NCBI RefSeq assembly: GCF_001719165.1
Contig: NZ_CP017057.1
Coordinates: 310,001-374,000 of the forward strand
Length of the DNA: 64,000 nt
Reading direction: 5' to 3'
Origin: Erythrobacter litoralis
GTDB lineage: Bacteria > Pseudomonadota > Alphaproteobacteria > Sphingomonadales > Sphingomonadaceae
Notes under the pieces: model-generated
What the model was told of the DNA's origin: nothing
The model's database searches: none
The model's input: the letters and a program-made list of their open reading frames with translations, nothing else
Translations under genes and position numbers: made by a program
In this document: piece after piece, positions 43,864 to 52,101 of the stretch
Numbering within the stretch: position 1 is the first letter of the stretch
How the letters are laid out: every line of letters starts with the position of its first letter

Positions 43864-46170
43864 ATGGCCGATGCAGATACCGCCAATGACGCCCGCACCG
43901 CCCGACTCCAGGTCGCACCCGCCCGCCAGGAGGAATCCGGACAGGGCATAGCGCGCATGCCGCGTTCGGCGTTCCAGGCGCTCGGTATTACCGAGGGCGA
44001 CGTCGTCGAGATCGCGGGCAAGCGTTCGACCGCGGCAATAGCCATGGCCGCCTATCCCGAGGACGAGACCCTCGACGTAGTGCGCCTCGACGGCCTCCAG
44101 CGAGGCAATGCAGAGGCGGCCTCGGGCGAGCATGTCGAGATTTCCGCCGCGCGATCCCGGCCTGCAACCCGCGTCGTCTTCGCACCCGCCCAGCGCGAGA
44201 TGCGGCTGCAGGGGCCGACCCAGGCGCTCAAGCGAAACTTCTTCCGCAAGCCGCTGGTCGCAGGCGATCTCGTCGCGACGACGGGGCAGCAGCCGGTGCA
44301 GAACATGCCTTCCGACGTGCGCCAGCTGCTGCGCGCCCCGGCGTATGCGCTCACTCAGATCCGCCTGACCGTCGCCTCGACCAGCCCCAAGGGCATCGTC
44401 CATATCGACGAGAACACGGAGGTCGAACTTCGCACCGAGTTCGAGGAGCCCCGCGACGCGCGCGCGGTGGTCAATTACGATGATGTCGGTGGCATGGAAG
44501 ACACGATCCAGCAGCTGCGCGAGATGGTCGAATTGCCGCTGCGCTATCCCGAATTGTTCACGCGGCTCGGCGTTGACCCGCCCAAGGGCGTGTTGCTCCA
44601 CGGCCCGCCGGGCACGGGCAAGACCCGGCTCGCCCAGGCGGTCGCGAATGAAAGCGATGCGGAATTCTTCGCGATCAACGGCCCGGAAATCATGGGTTCG
44701 GGCTATGGCGAATCCGAAAAGCGCCTGCGCGAGGTGTTCGAGGAGGCGAGCCGCGCCGCGCCGGCCATCGTTTTCATCGACGAGATCGATTCGATCGCGC
44801 CCAAGCGCCAGCAGGTCCCGGGTGAGGCGGAAAAGCGCCTCGTCGCCCAGCTTCTCACCCTCATGGACGGGCTCGAGGCGCGCTCGAACCTAGTCGTGAT
44901 CGCCGCGACGAACCGGCCCGATGCGATCGACGAGGCGCTGCGCCGCCCGGGCCGGTTCGACCGCGAAATCGTGATCGGCGTTCCGGACGAACGTGGGCGG
45001 CGAGAGATCCTCGCGATTCACACCCGCGGCATGCCGCTCGAGGATGCGGTGGAGTTGAAGGAGCTCGCCCGCGTCACCCATGGCTTTGTCGGCGCCGACA
45101 TCGCCGCGCTTGCCCGCGAGGCGGCGATCGATGCGGTGCGCCGCATTATGCCGCGGCTCGATCTCGACGAGCGCACGATTCCGCCCGACGTGCTCGAGGA
45201 CCTTTGCGTCACGCGCGAGGATTTTCTCTCCGCGCTGAAGCGCATCCAGCCTTCCGCCATGCGCGAGGTGATGGTGCAGGTGCCCAATGTCGCGTGGGAC
45301 GATATCGGCGGCGCGAACGAGGCGATTGAGCGGCTCAAGGAGGGGATCGAGCTGCCGCTGCGCAATCCGCAGGCCTTTCGCCGGCTCGGCATCCGCCCGG
45401 CCAAGGGATTTCTGCTCTATGGCCCACCCGGGACCGGCAAGACCCTGCTCGCCAAGGCCGTCGCGAAGGAGGCGGAGGCGAACTTCATCTCGATGAAGAG
45501 CTCGGACCTCCTTTCGAAATGGTACGGCGAGAGCGAACAGCAGATCGCCAAGATGTTCGCCCGCGCGCGGGCGGTGGCGCCCTGCGTCGTCTTCATCGAC
45601 GAGATCGACAGCCTCGTCCCCGCCCGCGGTTCGTCACAGGGCGAACCTCAGGTGACGGGGCGGGTCGTCAACACGATCCTTGCCGAGATGGACGGGCTGG
45701 AGGACCTCCAGTCGGTCGTCGTGATCGGGGCGACAAACCGGCCGACGCTCGTCGACCCGGCGCTGCTCAGGCCCGGTCGCTTCGACGAACTGGTCTTCGT
45801 CAGCACCCCGGACAAGGCAGGGCGCGAGCATATCCTGCGGATCCACACCTCGAACATGCCGCTCGCCGATGACGTCGATCTCTCCGCGATCGCGGCGGAG
45901 ACCGAACGTTTCACCGGCGCCGATCTCGAGGATGTTGTCCGCCGCGCCGGGCTCGGCGCGCTGCGCCGGGTCGGGAGCGAGGTGAGCGAGGTCGCCAACG
46001 AGGATTTCCGGGCCGCGCTCAAGGATTCGCGCGCGACGGTCACCGCGAAGATGGAAGACGAATATCGCAACATGCAGGGCGAGCTGAAGAAGCGCGCTGC
46101 CGAGGTTCAGCCGATCGGCTTTGTCGTGCCCGAAAAGCTCCAACCGACACGCGACAGCAAGCACGGCTGA
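43864..46170 (+). CDS. Cdc48/VAT-like double AAA+ ATPase
   Basis: A 768-residue protein with the archaeal VAT/Cdc48 layout. An N-terminal double-psi domain (about 1-185; [20 protein letters not shown]) is followed by two AAA+ modules, each with GPPGTGKT and a Walker B ([24 protein letters not shown]). SRH motifs are [20 protein letters not shown] and [21 protein letters not shown]2 has the aromatic pore loop [10 protein letters not shown]. Such proteins unfold or extract substrates; bacterial members are sparse and uncharacterised. The C-terminus (RDSKHG) lacks a proteasome-docking HbYX tail. Confidence 0.93.
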   Translation: MADADTANDARTARLQVAPARQEESGQGIARMPRSAFQALGITEGDVVEIAGKRSTAAIAMAAYPEDETLDVVRLDGLQRGNAEAASGEHVEISAARSRPATRVVFAPAQREMRLQGPTQALKRNFFRKPLVAGDLVATTGQQPVQNMPSDVRQLLRAPAYALTQIRLTVASTSPKGIVHIDENTEVELRTEFEEPRDARAVVNYDDVGGMEDTIQQLREMVELPLRYPELFTRLGVDPPKGVLLHGPPGTGKTRLAQAVANESDAEFFAINGPEIMGSGYGESEKRLREVFEEASRAAPAIVFIDEIDSIAPKRQQVPGEAEKRLVAQLLTLMDGLEARSNLVVIAATNRPDAIDEALRRPGRFDREIVIGVPDERGRREILAIHTRGMPLEDAVELKELARVTHGFVGADIAALAREAAIDAVRRIMPRLDLDERTIPPDVLEDLCVTREDFLSALKRIQPSAMREVMVQVPNVAWDDIGGANEAIERLKEGIELPLRNPQAFRRLGIRPAKGFLLYGPPGTGKTLLAKAVAKEAEANFISMKSSDLLSKWYGESEQQIAKMFARARAVAPCVVFIDEIDSLVPARGSSQGEPQVTGRVVNTILAEMDGLEDLQSVVVIGATNRPTLVDPALLRPGRFDELVFVSTPDKAGREHILRIHTSNMPLADDVDLSAIAAETERFTGADLEDVVRRAGLGALRRVGSEVSEVANEDFRAALKDSRATVTAKMEDEYRNMQGELKKRAAEVQPIGFVVPEKLQPTRDSKHG

Positions 46171-46180
46171 TCCCCTGGCT

Positions 46181-47272
46181 TCAGCCGGGCAATGTGTCCG
46201 CCCCGTCCTTTTCGATCGGCTCCCACCGACGCCGCGCGATCGCCTCGGGCATTTCGTCGCGGATGAACGCCATCATCGCCTCGCGAATCTGGCAGCGCAG
46301 GTCGAACGCGGTGCCGGCATCCTTCGCGCTCATCAGCAGCCGGACCTCGATGTAATCGGGCGCGGTGCCGGTCACCTGCACGACCTGGACGCGCCGATCC
46401 CATAGCGGGTTCTGCGCGATCAGCTCTTCGTATTTGGCCCGCACCTTTTCGACCTCTGCCATGGGATCGAGATGGAGGAACACCGTTCCCAGCAACTGGG
46501 ATTCGCGCCGGGTCCAGTTCTGAAAACTCTCGTCGAGGAATTTGTGCACGGGCACGACCAGCCGCCGTTCGTCCCAGATGCGGACCACGACATAGGTCGT
46601 GCGGATATCCTCTATCCGGCCCCATTCGCCATCGATGATGACGACGTCGTCGATCCGGATCGGCTCGGTCAGGGCCATCTGCAGGCCGCCGATCAGGGCC
46701 TTCAAGGCAGGCTGTGCCGCAGCGCCTACCGCTAGTGCGGCAAGGCCCGCCGAAGCCATCAGCGTGACGCCGATGTCGCGGATTCCGGGGATCGAGAGAA
46801 GCATCAGTCCCACAGTCACGAAGATGATCGCGAAGGTCCCGATCCGGCTGAAGATCGCCAGCCGCGTGCGCCGCCTGCGCGCCGCGAGGTTGTCCGCGAC
46901 GCTGATATCTGCCCGCAATTCGAGCGCCTTCACGGTCGCCCGCATGATCGAAAGGGCCATCCAGCCGATCAGAGCCGGCAGTATGAATCCGGCGATCGCC
47001 TGCCAGACCGTGTCGAGCACCGGCATGGTCCGGGCGGCGAGGACGAGCCCGAGCGCGACGATCGCCCAGCGGGTCGGCCGGACGAGCTCGCGCACGACGA
47101 TATTGTCGGCGTCGCTCTCGCTCGCACGGGCCACGCGGCGCAGGATGCGAAACAGGATGCGATGCGCGACCAGTGCGACGGCGACCGCAACCCCCGCCGC
47201 CAGCGCGGCCGCGGCGATGCTGGCCCAGTCGCTCGGCAGGAGCTCGCGCGTTCTTTCGATCCACTCATCCAT
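46181..47272 (-). CDS. MscS-family mechanosensitive channel
   Basis: A 363-residue protein with four or five membrane helices, the MscS pore helix (LMASAGLAALAVGAAAQPAL) and the beta domain (LTEPIRIDDVVIIDGEWGRI, VVVRIWDERRLVVPVHKFLD). The C-terminal part matches the MscS vestibule region. It is the third MscS-type gene in the window and is a different subtype from the other two. It converges with the AAA+ gene and lies just after polA. Confidence 0.92.
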   Translation of the reverse strand: MDEWIERTRELLPSDWASIAAAALAAGVAVAVALVAHRILFRILRRVARASESDADNIVVRELVRPTRWAIVALGLVLAARTMPVLDTVWQAIAGFILPALIGWMALSIMRATVKALELRADISVADNLAARRRRTRLAIFSRIGTFAIIFVTVGLMLLSIPGIRDIGVTLMASAGLAALAVGAAAQPALKALIGGLQMALTEPIRIDDVVIIDGEWGRIEDIRTTYVVVRIWDERRLVVPVHKFLDESFQNWTRRESQLLGTVFLHLDPMAEVEKVRAKYEELIAQNPLWDRRVQVVQVTGTAPDYIEVRLLMSAKDAGTAFDLRCQIREAMMAFIRDEMPEAIARRRWEPIEKDGADTLPG

Positions 47273-47311
47273 GGAGCGCGACCCTAAAGCGAAGGCGCCG
47301 CTGCGTCACGA

Positions 47312-50161
47312 TCAGTGTGCGGCATCCCACGAAGCGCCGGTCCCGATCTCCACCCCGAGCGGCACGTCGAGCCTGACTGCGGGCAGCGCCGCTTCCGCCA
47401 TGACCCGTTCGATCACCGGCGAGGCGGCGGCGACGTCCGCTTCGGGCAGCTCGAATACGAGTTCGTCGTGTACCTGGAGCAACATGCGGACATCGGGCAG
47501 GCCCGCGTCCCGCAGCGCAGGCAGCATCCGCACCATCGCCCGCTTGATGATGTCCGCGCTCGTCCCCTGGATCGGCGCGTTGATCGCCGCGCGCTCCGAT
47601 CCCTGGCGCTCTGCCTGGTTCTTGGAATTGATCCGCGGGAACCAGGTCTTGCGGCCGAACAATGTCTCCGAATAGCCGCGCTCGCGTACGGTCTCCAATG
47701 TCTCGGCGATGTAGCGCTGGATGCCGGGGAAACGCTGGAAATAGGTGTCGATCATGTCCTGCGCCTCTTCGGGCGTCACCTCCAGCCGGCCGGCTAGCCC
47801 CCAGCGAGAAATGCCGTAGAGGATCGCGAAATTGATCGTCTTGGCGCGCGCCCGGGTGTCGCGGGTGACTTCGCCGAACATCTCTGTAGCGGTGCGCGAA
47901 TGGATGTCCTCGCCATTGGCAAAGGCCTGTTTCAGCGTGTCGACATCGGCCATGTGGGCGGCAAGGCGCAGTTCGATCTGCGAATAGTCCGCAGCGAGCA
48001 GGACATTGCCGTCCTCCGGCACGAAGGCTTCGCGGATCTGGCGCCCGATGGCGGTGCGCACCGGGATGTTCTGCAGGTTTGGATCGGTCGAGCTCAGTCG
48101 CCCGGTCTGCGCGCCGACAAGGCTGTAACTGGTATGCACGCGGCCGGTTTGCGGATTGATCGCAGCCTGCAACGCATCGGTGTAGGTCGATTTGAGCTTG
48201 GAAAGCTGGCGCCATTCGAGCACCAGCCGCGCGATCGGCGCTCCTTCGGCAGCGAGCTTCTCCAGCACCGAGACATCGGTCGAATACTGCCCGCTCTTGC
48301 CCTTGCGTCCGCCCTTGTAGCCGAGCTTGTCGAACAGGATATCGCCCAGCTGTTTTGGGCTGCCTACGGTGAATTCCTGCCCCGCTGCCTCGTGGATTTC
48401 CCCTTCGAGCCTGCCGATCTCCCTGGCGAATTCCTCGGACAGCTTCGCCAGGCGCGCGCGATCGACCTTGATGCCCTCGCGTTCCATCCCGGCGACGACC
48501 GGGATCAGAGGCCGATCGACCCGCTCGTAGATGCGGCTGCCGCCTTCCACTGCCAACCGGGGCTTGAGCAGGGTGTAGAGCCGCCAGGTGATGTCGGCGT
48601 CCTCGGCGGCGTATTCGGTCGCGCGGTCCAGCGGTACCTCGCCGAAGGGGATCGCTTTCTTGCCGGTGCCGCAGACGTCCTTGTAGGCGATCGCGGTGTG
48701 GGCGAGGTGGCGCTGGCACAATTCGTCCATGCCATGCCCACCGCCGATCCCGTCCTGCGATCGGCCGGCATCTAGCGCGAAGCTCACGATCATCGTGTCC
48801 TCGATCGGGCTCACCGGGGCGCCATGGCGGGCAAGGACGTTGAGGTCGTACTTGCCATTCTGAAAGATTTTCGTGACCGAATCGTCGGCGAGCAGCGGGC
48901 GCAGGGCCTTGAGCGCGGCCTCGCGTTCGATCTGCTGCGGCTTCTCGGCGAACATGTCGCCTGAACCATGGGCAAGCGGGATGTAGCAGGCGTCGTTCGC
49001 GCCCAATGCGAGACTGATTCCCACGAGATCGGCCTGCATCGCGTCGAGCGAGGAAGTTTCGGTGTCCACCGCGACCAGCCGGGCCGCCTTCGCCCGGACG
49101 ATCCATTTCTCGAGCGCTTCCATGGTCTGCACCGTTTCATAGGCGCTCCGATCGACGGCGGGCATTTCTGGCGGCTGCTGGCGATTGCCCTCGTCCGTTC
49201 CGTTGTCGCCCGCGCGTTTTTCTCCCGCGGGATCAAGATTGTTGGCCCGCTCGGGGCTGCCATGGCCATTGCCGAGCCTTCGCAGCAGTGAGGTGAAGCC
49301 ATGCTTTTCGAGGAAGGCGGCGAGGGGTTCGGGCGGTACCTTGCCGAGCTTCATCGCCTCGATCGGCTGCGGCAGTTCGCAATCCTCCTTGAGAGTGACG
49401 AGAACCCGGCTCATTTCGGCATCGGCGCGCCCTTCGATTAGGCGTTCCTTGAGCTTCGATTTCTTCATCTCCGGCGCCTGGTCTAAAGCGGCGGTAAGCG
49501 AGCCATGCTCGGCGATCAGCTTGCTCGCGGTCTTGGGGCCGATGCCGAAAATGCCGGGGATGTTGTCGACACTGTCGCCCATCAGTGCGAGCACGTCGCC
49601 CACCAGTTCGGGGGGCACGCCGAACTTGGCCTCGACTTCGGGAATGTAGAGCCGCTGGCTCTTCATCGTGTCGAGCATGTCGATGCGGGCAGGTCCGTTT
49701 GGGCCGTCGACCTCGCCGACAAGCTGCATGAGGTCCTTGTCGGAGGAGACGATCGTCACGTCCCAGCCCTGGCGCTGCGCTTCGCGGGCATAGGAGGCGA
49801 TGAGGTCGTCCGCCTCCAGCCCCGCCTCTTCGATGCAGGGCAGGCTGAAGGCGCGGGTGGCGTCGCGTATGAGAGGGAATTGCGGGCGCAGATCCTCGGG
49901 CGGTTCGGGCCGGTTGGCTTTGTATTCGGGATAGATGTCGTTGCGGAAACTCTTCGAATCCTTGTCGAGGATGACCGCCAGATGGGTCGGCCCCTCCGCC
50001 GCGTCGAGATCCTCGGCGAGCTTCCACAGCATCGTGGTGTAGCCATAGACCGCGCCCACCGGCGTTCCCTCCGGATCGGTCAGCGGCGGCAGACGGTGAT
50101 AGGCCCTGAAGATGTAGGAGGAGCCGTCGACGAGATAGAGATGATTGCGCTCTGTGCCCAT
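47312..50161 (-). CDS. polA: DNA polymerase I
   Basis: A 949-residue protein with all three activities. The N-terminal 5'-3' exonuclease has VDGSYIFRAYHRLPPL and ALMGDSVDNIPGIFGIGPKT. A 3'-5' proofreading domain with VAVDTETSSLDAMQ begins near residue 365. The polymerase domain has LLAADYSQIELRLAAHMADV (motif A), AKTINFAILYGISRWGLAG (motif B) and LLQVHDELVFELPE (motif C). It replaces Okazaki primers and fills repair gaps. Length is normal. Confidence 0.98.
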   Translation of the reverse strand: MGTERNHLYLVDGSSYIFRAYHRLPPLTDPEGTPVGAVYGYTTMLWKLAEDLDAAEGPTHLAVILDKDSKSFRNDIYPEYKANRPEPPEDLRPQFPLIRDATRAFSLPCIEEAGLEADDLIASYAREAQRQGWDVTIVSSDKDLMQLVGEVDGPNGPARIDMLDTMKSQRLYIPEVEAKFGVPPELVGDVLALMGDSVDNIPGIFGIGPKTASKLIAEHGSLTAALDQAPEMKKSKLKERLIEGRADAEMSRVLVTLKEDCELPQPIEAMKLGKVPPEPLAAFLEKHGFTSLLRRLGNGHGSPERANNLDPAGEKRAGDNGTDEGNRQQPPEMPAVDRSAYETVQTMEALEKWIVRAKAARLVAVDTETSSLDAMQADLVGISLALGANDACYIPLAHGSGDMFAEKPQQIEREAALKALRPLLADDSVTKIFQNGKYDLNVLARHGAPVSPIEDTMIVSFALDAGRSQDGIGGGHGMDELCQRHLAHTAIAYKDVCGTGKKAIPFGEVPLDRATEYAAEDADITWRLYTLLKPRLAVEGGSRIYERVDRPLIPVVAGMEREGIKVDRARLAKLSEEFAREIGRLEGEIHEAAGQEFTVGSPKQLGDILFDKLGYKGGRKGKSGQYSTDVSVLEKLAAEGAPIARLVLEWRQLSKLKSTYTDALQAAINPQTGRVHTSYSLVGAQTGRLSSTDPNLQNIPVRTAIGRQIREAFVPEDGNVLLAADYSQIELRLAAHMADVDTLKQAFANGEDIHSRTATEMFGEVTRDTRARAKTINFAILYGISRWGLAGRLEVTPEEAQDMIDTYFQRFPGIQRYIAETLETVRERGYSETLFGRKTWFPRINSKNQAERQGSERAAINAPIQGTSADIIKRAMVRMLPALRDAGLPDVRMLLQVHDELVFELPEADVAAASPVIERVMAEAALPAVRLDVPLGVEIGTGASWDAAH

Positions 50162-50404
50162 GCAGGCCTGCTAGCATCGCGCGAGCGCGGGGGTAAGCCG
50201 CTTTGGGCCTGATTCAGGGGGCGGACAGAGCGGCGTGTCGGCGGCCGCGGCAAGGGCCGAATTAAGGCAGTTCTGCCACATTTTGCTTGCACTGCCACAT
50301 TCTCGCCATTATTCAGGGGCGCAGAGCCGGGAAGCGTACCGGTTTTGCCGCGGCCTTCGAACGAACGCTGCGCGCCCCCTGACGCTGAAGAAGGAATTGA
50401 TTTG

Positions 50405-50671
50405 ATGCGTAAGATCGTTCTTGCCGCTGCGATCGCGACTTCGGCACTTGGTCTCGCCGCCTGCGGCGAAACCGCCGAAACGACCGACGAGACCGTCGCG
50501 GAAATGAATGCCGATGCGGAAACGGTCGCCGATGAGGCCACCGCCACCGCAGAGGAAGGCATGGCCGAGATGGAAGAAGGCGCCGAAGGCATGGCTGCCG
50601 ACACCGAGGCAGCGGTCGACGAAGCGGTGGAAAACGCCGAAGCCGAAGCCGAGGAAATGACGAGCGAGTGA
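50405..50671 (+). CDS. Small acidic lipoprotein
   Basis: An 88-residue protein with a lipoprotein signal (VLAAAIATSALGLAAC, Cys at residue 19) and a Glu/Ala/Met-rich, probably helical remainder with repeated MAEMEEGAEGMA-like blocks. AAGGAATTG precedes the ATG. Probable outer membrane or periplasmic anchor protein of unknown role. A strong terminator follows. Confidence 0.75.
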   Translation: MRKIVLAAAIATSALGLAACGETAETTDETVAEMNADAETVADEATATAEEGMAEMEEGAEGMAADTEAAVDEAVENAEAEAEEMTSE

Positions 50672-50715
50672 TCGCGCCGTTCGCCGCGCATCCATTGCGA
50701 GGCTGACGAAAACGA

Positions 50716-50748
50716 GAGGGCGGTGCCGTTCAGGCGCCGCCCTTTTTC
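50716..50748 (+). terminator. Rho-independent terminator
   Basis: GGGCGGTGCC / GGCGCCGCCC stem (50718-50727, 50733-50742) followed by five T's; it ends the small lipoprotein transcript. Confidence 0.85.
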
Positions 50749-50769
50749 ACGCGGAGCATCGGATGAACG

Positions 50770-51819
50770 TCAACCGCCGGTGCGCGGCGCGCTGGTCCAG
50801 TTGACGCCGTCATCCTGCCGCAGCCGCGCCTTGGCCCCGAAGCCGTCATAAAGCGCCCGGGCTATCGCAGCGATGCGCTGTTCGCGGGCGAGACGCGAAC
50901 CCTGGCCGGTTACGTAGATCGCAACCGCGATCGCGCGACCGTCGGGATATTCGATGATGCCGATATCGCTCGACGTGTTGTTGAGCGATCCCGTCTTGTG
51001 GCTCACCACGGCTTCGTCCGGCATGTTGGCGACGATCCGGCGCTTGCCGGTGACCGTGCGGCTCATCGCGCCGAGGAGGACCCGGCGGTGCGTGTCGGAC
51101 AGGAAATCGCCGCGATATAGCCCCGTCAGGAGACGCACCATCGCCTTGGGAGTAGCGGCATCGCGCGGGTCGATGTAGCTCGCCGGATCGTATTCACCGT
51201 CGTCCCGAACGAGCGTCGCGATGTCGCGGTTTATGCTGAATTCGTTAATGCCCTGCCGGCGTATCCATTCATTCACGCTTTCGGGGCCGCCCACGGCAGC
51301 GAGAAGGGCGTCGGTCGCAGGGTTGCTCGAACGGGTGATCATGATCTCGATGAGGTCAATCGCCTGCATGTATTTCCCCTCGCGCACGGGGGCTGCTGGC
51401 GAGGAGAACCTGGCCGAGCGGATTGGGATCATCAACGGCCATTCCGAGGTGAGCGAAAATTGCCCCTTCTCGACCATGTCGAGATAGGTCGCGGCGATCG
51501 CGATCTTGCTGGTCGAGGCCATCGGAAACAGCTGGTCGCCGAGGACCGCGATCTGGTCGCCGGTCGCAAGGTCGACAGCAGCGACGCCGATGCGCCCGTT
51601 CGAGCCGTCGGCTAGCGCGGCGATGCGCTGCTCGAACCCGCTTTCGTAGATCGCCTCGAAGGTCTGCGGCGTCCGAAGCTCGGTCCCGAAGGCGTTGTCG
51701 AAGGTTGCCGCAAGGTCGTTGCCCTGCGCCTGCAGGGGCGCTCCGATCAGCGCGATTACGCCTATCAGGAGGCCGAGGAGGGGGAGTCGCCGGTTGGAAG
51801 CCATGGAAAAGAAATACAT
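50770..51819 (-). CDS. Class A beta-lactamase-like serine hydrolase
   Basis: A signal peptide (LLGLLIGVIALIGAPLQAQ) leads a class A fold. The serine motif is PMASTSKIAIA (S-x-x-K), the second motif is RSSNPATDALL (S-x-N) and the third is SHKTGSLNN (K-T-G). DPRDAATPKAM, which follows the omega loop, is present. In classical enzymes E166-x-x-L-N precedes it; here the stretch is DDGEYDPASYI and the Glu position is unclear. The enzyme may be a weak lactamase or a related peptidase. Starts at 51819 or 51804 are both possible. No ampR-like regulator is adjacent. Confidence 0.85.
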   Translation of the reverse strand: MYFFSMASNRRLPLLGLLIGVIALIGAPLQAQGNDLAATFDNAFGTELRTPQTFEAIYESGFEQRIAALADGSNGRIGVAAVDLATGDQIAVLGDQLFPMASTSKIAIAATYLDMVEKGQFSLTSEWPLMIPIRSARFSSPAAPVREGKYMQAIDLIEIMITRSSNPATDALLAAVGGPESVNEWIRRQGINEFSINRDIATLVRDDGEYDPASYIDPRDAATPKAMVRLLTGLYRGDFLSDTHRRVLLGAMSRTVTGKRRIVANMPDEAVVSHKTGSLNNTSSDIGIIEYPDGRAIAVAIYVTGQGSRLAREQRIAAIARALYDGFGAKARLRQDDGVNWTSAPRTGG

Positions 51820-52101
51820 CCCTGTGATTGCCGCGCGCTTAATGACACAGTCTAGTGCGCCTTGATTCCGTGCCGCAAGGGCAAAGCGAGCAAACCTGCG
51901 GCGAATGGTGCGAGCGGCGCGATGCGGACCTCTGCGGCGCGCCGCGTTCTGTCTCTTCGCCTGCTTCATACAATCGATCTTGCGTTGGCCGGTTCCCGCG
52001 AGGCGTTCGTCGAAAGCAGGCCGATTTGCCCGCATAGGGCCTTGACTGGATCGTCTCGCGCGGCAGGTTGGGTGTCAATTCACTTGTCCACGGGGATCTC
52101 T

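Noticed and set aside
47265..49106. 613-codon minus-strand frame inside polA
   Set aside because: Shadow of the polA frame in high-GC DNA; Arg/Pro/Gly-rich with no recognisable domain.
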